A stretch of 64,000 nt of DNA from Epiperipatus broadwayi (GCA_028023455.1 JAQFVV010000569.1:186001-250000), one strand, 5' to 3'; positions 46,802 to 57,720 are shown, counted from the stretch's first letter. Notes: generated by a model not told the origin, from the sequence alone. Made by a program: numbers and translations.

Positions 46802-47985
46802 TGTAACAGTCCACCAGGAATCCATAATAACTAAATGGCCAGTGGTCACAATAGATAATAGGAATTTATTGAATTCATTTAACATATTAGACCAATGTTA
46901 TCAAGTTATTAATTACTTTAAAGAATAAGTGTGGCAGATATATAAAATTAATGGGTTATATAATGTTACATACTATGTATGAGTTATTCCTAAGGATCTT
47001 AAGTCCTTTATTGGATTGTGTCAGTATCAACAAAAGATAAATGTTGATTTACTATATTTTTTTTTTTGTGTTAATTGATTAATAAAAGTTTTGTTATTTA
47101 AGTTTGTATTTTGGAATTTCTTCTTAACATTCATTCGTGTTCTACATTCCCACACATGTTTACACATTTATTTTATTTTATGCAATATAACTGTATTTTA
47201 TTTAATGATAACAAATCTCAAGATGATGATGTTGATTTCCTTGATTCAAGCACTATATGAGATGCCTATTGCCTACTGATCATTTTAAAAGGGTTTTGTT
47301 ATTTAATTTTGTTTAGATGGTGAATTGAAATCAAAATGTACCCTATTTCTTTCATTATCTAACTGTAAATATTTAGTTAGGGTATTGTTTGATTTATAAT
47401 ATTATTTTATAGCGTTGAAGTAATAATTTGAGTACAGAAATATCAAATCAAGCCATACTATGAATTAATTCCCTGAGGTCTTTAATATAGTATTTAGATT
47501 AAACAATAAGTTCATTTAACCAGATTAGTGTGTAATTAAGGTTTATTAATAATAAATTTAATAAGTTTAAATTATAATGAGTTATACATTACAATTTCTG
47601 AAATATTACTTTTTATTTTATTTTAGTTATTAGTTAATTGTATAATGTGTTAGAGGTTGTCCAGTGTATATGGATAATGGGAGGAGGTGAGATATAAAGT
47701 ATTACTAAATTAAATTTAGCTGGTAGAATTTACTAATTTATTATTTTTCTAGAAGAGAAATTAATAGATGTTTATTCCTATTAATAATTATTTTCTCCCA
47801 CATCTAGGGTACATTGTACACTTCATACACCTCTGTATCCCTCAACTGAGTTAGGTTAGGTAAATCTTTAATTAAGAGCCTCATGAGTAAATTTAAGTAA
47901 AATTAAATGAATATTTTATTCTATGATTAATAGAATTGGCGCCCCTGGTAATTATTAATATTAGTGATAGGTGAGAGGGGTTACA
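46802..47985. mobile_element. LTR-like unit with TGTAAC...GTTACA ends
   Basis: It starts TGTAACAGTCCACC (same first ten bases as the repeat at 26748) and ends GAGAGGGGTTACA, directly followed by (TA)n. Ends and length (1.18 kb) match those of the LTRs at 8561 and 12569, and its minus-strand start TGTAACCCCTCTC resembles TGTAACCCTCAC of the 12569-13893 LTR. No primer site or purine tract lies outside either end, so it would be a solo LTR. The internal sequence is not clearly homologous to the other LTRs, so this stays a hypothesis. Confidence 0.35.
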
Positions 47986-48600
47986 ATATATATATATGCA
48001 GTTTGCAATTAATAAAATATATTTATAGACAGAATAAAGCTTAAATCAACTGTTCTAATTTTTTTTTTTTTCAGTTTCTTTTAAACAAGAATCATATTAC
48101 TTTTTTTTTAAAATTTAAATTGACAATTATTTCCACTTATCTACTTAATAAATTAGAATAATGTTCCATCATTTCTTTTACTCTTTATCCAAATGCTGAA
48201 TTAATTTTTAAAAAATGTCCATTTTGTAGAATAATAGAAAAATAATACTTCTGATAAAACTAGACTTGTCCATCTGATCTAATGCAGAGTAAGAATAACC
48301 AAATAATTTTTTTCTTATTTCCTTTTTATCTTGGTGCTATTCCCATTGTTTAAAAACCAGCATTCCAGCATTTTAAATATTTGTTTATATCGATTCATTA
48401 GAAAAACAAAACAAATTATAAAATAAATTTATAATATTATATTCTTATCTCTCTTATATTCAGATATTGATTTATTTTCTATTGTTATAATTATTGGTTT
48501 TATTTAAGTCATTGTCAATTTAATTACAACAATCCAATGATCAACTTTTATATATACATATGACTATGTACTATTTTTTTTATCAAGATTGACATTTTCT
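47986..48600. other. AT-rich non-coding DNA
   Basis: (TA)n at the left edge, T and A homopolymers, and no coding signal. Confidence 0.4.
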
Positions 48601-48892
48601 TAGTAATAAAATTTTGGTAAAACTTACTAATAGCGGTCTCGACACTTCACCCTCTATTTTTAAAAAACATAACTACTTTTTTTTTCCTACTAACTGTATC
48701 CAACATTAATCAGTGTATCTAACTATATCTAAGTATAAATGTCAATAAAAAAAAGTAAAAAATAACTTACATTTTCATGCATAGTTTTCACTTCTAATGT
48801 ATATCTAGCAGGTCTTTACTGTATATATAACTGTAGATAAATAAACTATATTAACTATAAATATTTTTACATAAAGATGAATAAATAAAAAA
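48601..48892. repeat. Left terminal inverted repeat of the Merlin element
   Basis: It matches the reverse complement of 50129-50410 with scattered substitutions and small indels. A partial further copy of its inner part (AACTATAAAT, then AGATAAATAAATAAAATG and ACTTACATTTTTATGC) lies at about 48958-49022, so the left arm is internally duplicated. Confidence 0.85.
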
Positions 48893-49097
48893 AATGAACT
48901 TACGATCTGTGTTTTGAACTACGATATTCTCACTATGTAATTGCAAAGTATATCTAACTATAAATGTATTTTTTACATGAAGATAAATAAATAAAATGTA
49001 ATAAAACTTACATTTTTATGCTCTATTTAGAGATATCTTGCCTGGCAAAAGTGTCACCAAAAAATTCCCTACTGTCAAAATTATGAACAACTTTTGT

Positions 49098-49145
49098 CAT
49101 GTGTAATTTTTGCTATGTGTAATTTTTGCCTCGTGTAATTTTTGC
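49098..49145. repeat. 16-bp unit repeated three times before the transposase
   Basis: CATGTGTAATTTTTGC, TATGTGTAATTTTTGC and CTCGTGTAATTTTTGC lie in direct series, ending 10 bases before the transposase ATG. They may be transposase binding sites or slippage products. Confidence 0.9.
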
Positions 49146-49155
49146 TTTTTAAAAA

Positions 49156-50132
49156 ATGGCAGATAGAGTTTCTATCACTCATTTAGTTCCTCCAAATGAA
49201 ATTGTGGATATTGCGGATGTTCTGGCAGAAACATGGAATACTCATTGTCTGCTAGAACAATTTCAAATTGTGGAATTGTCCATGAAGTGGCTGGCCAGGA
49301 GGCATTTCTTAAAGAATGGCATGCTATGTCTGCATTGCAACATTCAGTGTTCACTGGTAAAATATTTGGCCAGCATGTGTGGTGTTAGATGGCAATACAA
49401 AATGTGTCACCAACATACATCAGCAAGAAGTTGCTCATTTTTTTACGAAGCCATCTGTCTTTGAATGCCATTGTTTATGTAGGATTTTGCTGGTAGTATA
49501 ATTTTTCTATTCACATTATTGTTCATGAGACAGAGGTCAGTGAATGAGTGGTCATAGACTGGTGTCATTTTTGCCGGGAAGAATGTGCTATATATTTTGA
49601 CAGAAATACAGCACTTCTCATTGGATTTGATGATAGCGGTGAACCACGGATAGTTGAGATCAATGAGTCCTACTTCTTCCATCGAAAATACAACAGAGGA
49701 GCATTAAGAGAAGGCCATTGGGTGTTCGGTAGGATAGAAAGAGGCTCAAAACAATGTTTCTTAATTGAAATCACAGACAGATCAGCTGACACTCTGGAAG
49801 CACTCATCCAGCAATACATTTTGCCTGGAACATATATAATCAGTGATGGTTGGCATGCATATTAAAATAATATCAGTGGTCTTTCTAATGATGTATATCT
49901 CCACTCTGTCATTGTCCATCAAGACAACTTTGTTGACCCAGATGACAAGCTTATACACACCAATAATGTGGAAAATATGTGGATGAGAGCAAAGTGTAAG
50001 CTAAAATACCAATTTGGTATGAGCAGACCTTTGTTCACATCCTACATGAAGGAATTTTCATTCAGAAATATGCATGAATGCGATAGCATTTTGGTGCATT
50101 TCCTCACTTGTGTAGCATCAAACTATGCATAA
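49156..50132 (+). pseudogene. Merlin (IS1016/ISXO2-like) transposase, broken
   Basis: The ATG at 49156 opens a 102-codon N-terminal part (MADRVSITHLVPPNEIVDIA) with a Cys/His cluster like the zinc ribbon of this family (CLHC, a short gap, then C residues), ended by a stop. The frame then shifts. From about 49548 the DDE core reads EINESYFFHRKYNRG, HWVFGRIERG, EITDRSADTL and PGTYIISDGWHAY. After a TAA at 49863 the same frame goes on with HTNNVENMWMRAK and ends at 50132. In the family the first catalytic residue is the D of (V/I)DES; here it is Asn. The second (SDGW) and third (NVEN) acidic residues remain. Total length fits a normal Merlin transposase of about 320 residues. Frameshift, stops and the D-to-N change show it is dead. 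Confidence 0.8.
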
Positions 50133-50410
50133 AAATGTATGTTTTTTTATTTATTTATCTTTATGTAAAATCATTTATAGTTAATATAGTTTATTTATTT
50201 ACAGTTATATACAAAGCAAATACCGCTAGAAGTGAAAACTACACATAAAATGTAAGTTTTTTTGTTAACATTTATATTTAGATATAATTAGATACACTGA
50301 TTAAAGTTGGATACAGTTAGTAGGAAAAAAAATGTAGTTAAGTTTTATAAAAATAGAGGGCGAAGTATCAAGACCGCTATAAGTCAGTTTTACTAAAATT
50401 TTATTACTAA
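50129..50410. repeat. Right terminal inverted repeat of the Merlin element
   Basis: Inverted partner of 48601-48892. Its inner edge overlaps the end of the transposase frame (CAAACTATGCATAA), so the last codons lie at the start of the repeat. Confidence 0.85.
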
Positions 50411-50659
50411 TATATATGTGTGTTTTTTTACAATCAATTACCCATCATTCTTAAGTATTTAGTAGGTAGTTATTACACTGTTTAAAAAAAAAAATTAAAA
50501 TTATAAAAATTTTTTTTTTTTTTCAAAAGTATTCCAGCAAAAACCTTTTATTCATCCTTCTACTTTCTAATCAAAAAAAAAAAAACATTCTATTATTTTA
50601 GATGGTTTAGATATGTTGATGGGGTAATGATTTTTAGCTACCTTCACTATATATATATT

Positions 50660-50691
50660 GAAACTAAGATTTGTATTCAAATCTTAGTTTC
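50660..50691. repeat. Perfect 14-bp palindrome with 4-nt loop
   Basis: GAAACTAAGATTTG - TATT - CAAATCTTAGTTTC, again immediately after a (TA)n run. Possibly the end of a small foldback element or a replication/template-switch product. Confidence 0.95.
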
Positions 50692-52340
50692 ACCTTGGTT
50701 CTGTCATCATTCTACCTCTCGCCCCTTTTAGTATGGGTTTACATGGATTCTGACCTTGAATATCGGATTAGTGCATAATAATATACAATATCTGTAAATG
50801 GTTTAAATTAAAAAAATGTTATATATGCACACATACTCCGATAGTTTTATTTAAAAATAATGCATTGCAAGGTATTATTAAATTGCCGTGCGTAAGTTGT
50901 ATAAAGTTAAATAATCCTATTAATTATTCTGATAGGTTTAAATAATATTTTAAATTATAAAAAAAATTAATAATTATATATTAAAATGTAAACATATTAT
51001 TTAGGTCAGGTCCAGGTAATACTTAAATTATGAAAATAAATAATTCTCAATTAAAATAAAGATGCTTTTAAAAATTCCCCTGTTAATTAAAGGCAAGTCA
51101 TAGCAGGAGGAGGAAATAGATGACAGAGCTAAAAGGTATTTTAAATGTACAGAAATAAAAGAAAAAGATTTGTTAAAAACAACTTTTATAAATTACGTCA
51201 TGTAAAAGGTAAATTTTAAAAAGTGATCAGATTGAAATTCCAACCTGTATAACTACTGCATCCATGACCTAAAGGGATGTATGGCACAGACCCAAAAGAC
51301 AGCTGCATGGATGATGTATTGCTCGATGGATCCCAGATATAAGGAAAAAGAATAAAAAGACAACGGATTGTTAAAATAAAAAAGTGAAATGAAAGGCTAG
51401 AACTAGAAACATTAATTCCAATTATGCTGTTTGTTATATTTCTTGCGATCCAAATTTTATATCTAGCAATGTGCCAAGAATAGGCACCATGCAACACTCC
51501 TCCAGACTGATGGCTATACAATATTAAAATTCCCACTAGAATGTGATAAACATAGAATTCTGCTACTTCTGTTGAATAAATCTTTTCCTAAATGTAACTG
51601 CTGTTGAACCAGGAAACTCGGACTCTCCAAACAGTGTGCACACTTAAATGAACTAAAGGTAACATGATACCAAGAATAAAAATTGTTTTGGAACTCTATA
51701 TTTCTAATATATTAATTTCATTTTTCAACTTCTACTATTATGTAATTCTAAAATTAAATCTATACAATTTTCTGTAATAATACTATTTTATAATGAACCT
51801 CGTAAGTTAATCTATCTATCATTATTCTACTTGGGTATCTAAATTTTATTGTATTCATTAAGATTATATTTCATGCCCACATGGTTTCCATGCTGATGTT
51901 TTTTTTATCTAATTTGTGGAAGGGCTACCCTCTTCTGTGACTTAATATCATAACAGTAAATCATATCGGTTAATAAATTTCAGCTCGGGAATCATATAAT
52001 ATTTTTATTATGTTTTATAAAGATGAGATCTATATTATTAGTTAGTGTATTTGTTAATGGGCTATCATTAATGTTAGGTTAGTTAAATCTTAAATAAAGC
52101 CTAATGTTAAGAAGAAAAGGGGGGTTTAATGATAGTAAATTAAATACTAGTCGTGTAGAGATTGGGTATAGATTTATATTATCTTGCCAAGCCTAGAATA
52201 AATAAATGCGTTTGCATTAGAGTTGTGAACTGCACTAGTTATTGATACATGAATTTTTATATTACAGAAATGTAAAAGAGGTACTGTAAATGTTTTGTTC
52301 TCGCACTTAAGGAGCATACAAAAATATAATAGCACGGAAC
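50692..52340. other. AT-rich non-coding DNA
   Basis: A 106-codon minus-strand ORF (51216-51536) with several hydrophobic stretches is present but matches nothing I know. Nothing else stands out. Confidence 0.35.
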
Positions 52341-52560
52341 CTTGTCACATGGTCAGGGATGGAAAGGCTACGACCTTATACCGACACCACGCTCATGACC
52401 ACTCCTAAGGGCTCCACCCCAATGTTTGGCTGACCCTCTTTCTATTCCAATAGTAATTACTTTGTCATGCAGTCAGGGATGGAAAGGCTACAACCTCATA
52501 CCGATACCGCACTCATGACATACATACAGGGCTCCGATTCGACGTTTGATCGTCCCACCA
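52341..52560. repeat. Tandem pair of a ~115-bp GC-richer short repeat
   Basis: Copies at about 52341-52440 and 52460-52556 share GTCAGGGATGGAAAGGCTAC, then A(C/T)ACC(A/G)C(A/G)CTCATGAC, AGGGCTCC, TTTG(G/A)(C/T) and a CCC end. They are 75-80% alike by eye and far richer in G+C than their surroundings. No ORF or complete tRNA/5S/snRNA pattern was recognised. It may be a SINE-type or structured-RNA-derived repeat. Confidence 0.6.
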
Positions 52561-53014
52561 GCCTCCAACATTTTTTCTGCGATTATCCTTTTAGAAAGCT
52601 GATTCTCTTATAGCTCGGCAGTATCCATGCTACCGCAGGTCACTTTAATAATAATTATAAAGTTTATGTTGGGTCTAGCTCCCCTCCTCCACATCTGTTA
52701 ATCTTTAGTAAATTATTAGAATAGATATTAATATTATAAAGTAAATAGGATGATAGCTTTGTGAACGAATGCACTCCTCATTAAGATATCATAGCACATC
52801 TCGTAACATTCGCCATTGAAACGTGAGGCATGGGATGTAATTTATATTGATATCCAGATAGCGTAATACATTTACCTATGTAAATTAACCGCAATTAAAT
52901 ATTTAAATTATCTATATTCATGTCTGTGACTGCTTAATTTAAATAGTAATTAGTATCACTCATATCAATGAATAGTAGAATATAGTAGTAGTCCATAAGG
53001 TGAAACCATTAGTT
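52561..53014. other. Non-coding DNA
   Basis: A moderately GC-rich start (AGCTCGGCAGTATCCATGCTACCGC split around 52615-52640), then AT-rich; no gene. Confidence 0.35.
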
Positions 53015-53220
53015 AGAGTCTCTTGTTTACCTGACCACCGGGCCTTGAAAATAATGCTATTGTTAAGGTAGATGCATTGTCATGTGGGTTTTGTTGTGAA
53101 TAAAACTACTAGGTTCGAATACGTTATCACAGGCCCTGAACCCACCTGTTATGCCACCATTTGAACATGGTGGTGGAATTTTTATCATGTTAACAAGGCA
53201 TACAAAATCTTACCATTACA
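53015..53220 (+). mobile_element. tRNA-derived SINE-like copy 2
   Basis: It shares its block order with 18195-18320. GGTTCGAATAC at 53112-53122 is a near-consensus pol III B box. An A-box-like GTTAAGGTAGATGCATTG lies about 50 bases before it. Downstream is a perfect stem CCACCAT - TTGAAC - ATGGTGG (53156-53175). The copy ends CTTACCATTACA followed by (TA)n, the same ATTACA/(TA)n junction seen at LTR-like ends here. Confidence 0.5.
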
Positions 53221-53259
53221 ATATATATATACAAAATCTTACCATTACAATATATATAT
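53202..53259. repeat. 29-bp tandem duplication at a (TA)n junction
   Basis: Two identical copies of ACAAAATCTTACCATTACA plus ATATATATAT, back to back. Confidence 0.95.
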
Positions 53260-53437
53260 ACACTGTTGTCTGTTATTAAAAATGTCAATTATTTGCCAGG
53301 ACCTTGAAGTGCTTATTATATTTAAAAGTCATAAAAATATTTATGTTATATATTAAAATTATATAAATAAAAAAGGGGATCTGCATTATAAGAATATATA
53401 GAATATTAAGATGGATGTGGCATGTTCAAAAACAAAC

Positions 53438-53439
<2 letters not shown>

Positions 53440-53514
<75 letters not shown>
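53440..53514. repeat. (TA)n microsatellite, ~75 bp, one interruption
   Basis: TA repeats with one TTTA interruption at about 53482. Confidence 0.95.
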
Positions 53515-53517
<3 letters not shown>

Positions 53518-54139
53518 ACCTACTGACAGCTGGCATCTGAGGTAGTTTGAATAAACTGAAAATTATCCTCACATAAATTTGTTGTCAGAGGGAGAAAGTT
53601 TTTTTAATTTTTTATTATTATTCAAAATTTATAAATAATAAAGGATGTATGATTTGAGACTGAAATGAGTAGGATTGAAATAAAAAGTGAAAAATCAGGC
53701 AAAATAAATAAATGAGTAATTTGGTGTGCAAAATTTGTAAACCACAGGAAGTAATAATAGTAGTAGCAAAATCAAGAATGGAAAATAGAGCATGTGGATG
53801 GAGACCAGATGTGTGAGTTGCATTTTAAATATGTTTATTTATTATATGTTATTGTTGAGAGTAGATTGAAAATGCTACGCAAGACTAGAAGTTAAAAGAG
53901 TTAATCACTATAGGGCTTCTGAAGATAGGGTAGAATAAGGTGGTAAAGGGAAAAAAAGGTAGACTTATCGAGGATAGGATAGGGAAGCCAGTCAAGATAA
54001 GAGAAAAGTGCTCAGATCAGGAAAGGAGATCATGGAGAATAGTGACTGTAAGCAGAAGAGAAAGTAGAGATTAGTAAAAAAGAGACTATGATGGAATGCC
54101 CAAAAAAGCATAGCACTCATAAAGGATTAGCCTAAAGAA

Positions 54140-55690
54140 AAGAGGGCTGAGAAAATGGAGCAAATGCTAGCAGACTTAGTGGTGGGTTTCGATAATGATA
54201 AAGAAGAAAGGGAAGAAAAGAAGAGAAAGGTCAGGGAAGAAAAGGAAAATGATAATAAGGAAAGGGAAGAGAAAGAAAGAAGGGACAAGGAAGAAAAGGA
54301 AAATGATAAAAGGGAAAGGGAAGAGAAAGAGAGAAAGACCAGGAAGAGAAAATGAGAAAAAGGAGAGGGGAAAAAGGGAAAGTGAAGAGAAGGAGGGAAA
54401 GATCTGGTAAAAAATGCTAGATAATATTTGGGAAAAAAGGGGAAGAAATGACCCGAAGTTAGAAAGTGTAAAAAAATTGAACACCTAACTCTAGAATGTG
54501 ATGCACACTATTATAAGATTCAACAGGAGTTCTTAGAGTAATTAGCCATGCATGAAAAGTGCATGCAAGAAAGTATTCACATAGTCAAAGGGGATATCCT
54601 GCAGGTGAAAAACCAAGTGGAATAGCATAGGGAAGAGATAGAGAAACAAGGGATTCAAATTAAACAAACAATAGAACTAATACAAGAAAGAATAAAGGAG
54701 ACAATAGGGCAAGAAGAGGCCCAAAATAAGGAAATAATGGAAATAGATGAATACTGTTGAAGGATCAATGATGAAGTATATGAGTTAAAGGAAAATGTTG
54801 AAGTTATGGGGAATAGAGTTAGCAAGGGAAAGGGCATTTTGGAAAAGCTACAGGGAGTTAATAAGATAGAGAGAGAGAAAGAGATAGGACACAGGAAAAC
54901 CTAGATGGAGCAGTAAGAACAGCAATATTAGTAAATAGCAAACAGAGGGAAAGGACAGACAGAGAAAAATAGAGACTAGTGTAAAAGAAATTGATAGAAA
55001 AGATAAATAGCCCATCAAATGAAAATTGTATAACCATAATACAGCATAGAAGTAAAGGCACTGAACCTACAGAATCTATTACAGATTGCAATAGTATGGT
55101 GGAAGAAAAGGGGGAAGGTATCCCATGAGCCATCAAGGCCAGCCAGCAGCTATATTTGGCCAAATTTATACAGGTAAAAACATTGAAGGGTGAAATTGGA
55201 GAGAGCCCAAGATTGCATCTGCAATGCTTAAGAGAACTCTTGAAATGCCAAAATATAACTGCTGAAGATGAAGTTACTCTGGCTGCACACTTCCAGTATT
55301 GTTATGCACTGTCTTGGTTGGAGTGCTATTGTGAGAAGCCCAAAACATTTGAACAGTATGCTGCCACACTGGTAAAGACCTTCTGGAGTGAAGAAAGGAA
55401 GGATGGCATTTATCAGACTGTTCAAAAGGAACAGTATGGGTCCATAACTAATGAAACCCATACCCAATTTTTTATGAGACAGGTTGCTCACCTAAGATTT
55501 TTAACTGCATATCCATTCAAGGAAATGAAAATTATAAGAATAATTCAACAGAATATGCCTGGCCCAGAATAGCAAATGATGGTGGGTTGCCAAATTAAAA
55601 TGGTAGAAGAGATGGCAGAATTTCTAGCCACAGTAGACTATATTCTTTCCATAAAGGACCCCCAGAGACAATATGGATAATAGAGTCTAG
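54140..55690 (+). pseudogene. Gag-like region of the second Gypsy-type element
   Basis: It begins with an extremely charged Lys/Glu repeat region (66-codon ORF 54155-54355, units like KEREEKERRDKEEKEND), a predicted coiled coil or single long helix. A coiled-coil stretch with many stops follows to about 55100. The best piece is a 138-codon ORF at 55156-55572 with HLQCLRELLKCQNITAEDEV, AAHFQYCYALSWLECYCEKP and FFMRQVAHLRFL, the helical pattern of retrotransposon capsid domains. Coding resumes after a stop to about 55680. No zinc knuckle is seen. Frame changes make it non-functional. Confidence 0.6.
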
Positions 55691-55899
55691 ATGCCAAATC
55701 ATTAGTTAGAGAGTATAGCTTTAAAAAGGGATCTAGGGCAATAACATAGAGATGCTCAGGGTAGTTTGGAAAGTAGCACTAAGCCATTAAACAGCAGAGA
55801 GTGCCAGTGAAAAAATCCCTAAACCTGACACCCATAGTAGATAAGGGGAATAAATGGTAGAGCAATCAAATGGTATAAACAGGGAGATGGTCGAGGAGG

Positions 55900-57720
55900 T
55901 GGATACACTAGTTACTGCTGGATTCTGCCCCCTGGTAACCTTCCTGGTAAATGAAAGTAAAATACAGGTGCTAATAGGTACAGGTGCTAATAGATATGGA
56001 AAGTCAGCTTTCTTTTGTGGCTAGAGCGGATGAGTGATAAGAAAAAAAAGGTAAATATGGCAAAAACTACCATTAAAACTGTGGCAGATGTACTTTCCCA
56101 AAGGTAAGAAAACCAGCACAAAAAACTTTCAGGTGTGTTGTGAGGTGACAAGGAGTTCAGTAGAGTTAGGCCATACCTTTCTAGTCATGACAGGGTTTTT
56201 ACAAGAAGTAGTGCTAGGGGCTGATTTCTTATAACAATATCAGGGCATTATCAATTTTATAGTGGGGAAGGTCACCCTGTGAAAAGAGAGTCAACTCATG
56301 CAGATGGAAACCATTGCACTCAGTAAAGCTATGTACCTTGAAGGGGATACAGAAGGACCCATAAAAGAGAAAGTTAAGTAAGCAGAGTGCAAGGGACCTG
56401 GAGAAAAAAATTTAAAAGATTCTTATGAAGTATAGGGAAATATTTTCTAAAATGCCCACTGTTATCACAGGATACACTCACTGTATTTGGTTAAAAAAGG
56501 AAACATACTTCCAGGCAAAAACATACCCCATCCCTTACCAATATTAAACCTAAGTAGATAGGCAAATCCAGCAAATGACAGAATGGGGCATTATCATAAA
56601 AACAGCATCCCATATAATAACCCACTGGTAGTTGTAAAAAAAATAGGATGGGTCTGTCAGAATTTGTCTGGGTGTGAGAAAACTAAACCAATTGACAGTA
56701 CCAGAAAGAGATATTTTACCAAATATAAGATAAATTTTCTTAATGTTAGCAGGCAGGAAGGTATTTTCCACCGTAGACCTCAGCTCAAGTTTTTGGCAGA
56801 TGTTGTTAGATCCTAGGGACATGCCATACATAGCATTTAGATATAAGGGGCAGATGCATGTTTCCAATGTGTACTGTTTGACTTTATCAATAGCACCGTA
56901 GCCCTAATGAGATGTCTTGATCAGGCCTTACCTGACCACATCAAGCAGAACATTGTATGCTATATGGCCTTGCCTGACCAAATCAAGCAGAACATTGTAT
57001 GCTATATGGATGACATTGTCATCACATCCACCTGTTCATGAGTACATGCAAAACCTTAGGGAATTTTTTAAAGAATGTGGAACAAGAAATATTACCATAA
57101 ACCTCCACAAAATCCAGCTCATACAAGCAGAAATTGTGTTGCTAGGCCATCTGGTAAATTAAGGAGTAAAAACTCACCCAGATAAGGTTAGGGCCATACA
57201 GGACTTTCCACTCCTATTACAAAAAACACATGAGGTCATTTTAGGTCTGTGCAACTATTATCACAGATTCTATACTCAATTTATACAGAAGATGGCAGGA
57301 TTAGTAAATTTATTCAAAAAGGATAGTAAGTGGGAATGGGATGAGGAGAAGTCTAAGGAGTTTGAACATGTTAACAAGAAATTCCTAGATACAGTGACAC
57401 AATCAACCAGACTTCCAGCAAAAATTTTATGTCCAAACTGACTGTAGTCATTTAGGTATGTGGACTGTGCTGTTCCAGATCAACAACAGGCAGCAATGGG
57501 TATTATACTTTGCCAGTAGAAAGCTGGGAAGGTTCTGAACTAAATTATATGGTGACCAAGCAAAAGTCTCTGGCCATCATGTGGCATGTGACAAATTTAG
57601 ACTGTTTCATCTAGGGTCCCAGATCACAATTATTACTGACCATAAATGTCTAGAATTCTTACATAAGTTATCTAACAAATGACCGACTAATTCATTGGAG
57701 TCTGTCATTGCAATGATTCA
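55900..57720 (+). pseudogene. Protease - RT - RNase H remnant
   Basis: A protease-type VLIGTGAN lies at 55968-55991, with Gly where the catalytic Asp of DTGA should be; it sits on a 16-bp duplication. RT begins with YNNPLVVVKK near 56605. It then has the YMDDIVI catalytic box at 57003-57023, preceded by a 42-bp in-frame duplication, and the thumb region (GVKTHPDKVRAIQDFP, GLCNYYHRFYTQF, about 57165-57300). RNase H is marked by VQTDCSHLG (about 57430-57456) and TDHKCLEFLH (about 57638-57667). Several stops and frame changes are present, and the palm between 56816 and 56920 is poorly preserved. In an intact element this part copies the RNA into DNA. Confidence 0.7.
56925..57008. repeat. 42-bp tandem duplication in front of the RT catalytic box
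   Basis: 56925-56966 and 56967-57008 are nearly identical (GCCTT(A/G)CCTGACCA to TGCTATATG). The length is a multiple of three, so 14 residues ending CYM are repeated immediately before DDIVI. The insertion would disturb the strand leading to the active site. Confidence 0.9.

Larger units (their letters stand above)
48601..50410 (+). mobile_element. Merlin-type DNA transposon, decayed, with long terminal inverted repeats
   Basis: A transposase of the IS1016/ISXO2 type (Merlin superfamily in animals) is bounded by inverted repeats of nearly 300 bp (48601-48892 and 50129-50410). The ends read TAGTAATAAAATTTT(G/A)GTAAAAC. Landmarks TAGCGGTCT, CCTACTAACTGTATCCAAC, TCAGTGTATCTAA and AATAAACTATATTAACTATAAAT are found in both arms. 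If the repeat is taken to start at (G/A)GTAAAAC, an 8-bp AAAATTTT flanks both sides, the duplication size expected for Merlin. But the inverted match continues outward, so the exact end is uncertain. The element moves by DNA cut-and-paste; this copy is inactive. Confidence 0.75.

Noticed and set aside
47937-47948. TGGCGCCCCTGG resembling a tRNA-Lys primer-binding site
   Set aside because: Only the first eight bases fit, and it lies inside the proposed LTR-like unit 50 bases from its end.
51216-51536. 106-codon minus-strand ORF with hydrophobic stretches, briefly considered as a second receptor remnant
   Set aside because: No helix signature or family motif, and adjoining frames do not extend it.
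54176-54484. 102-codon minus-strand ORF rich in Phe/Ser/Leu
   Set aside because: Antisense of the Lys/Glu-rich gag region of the Gypsy-type element.
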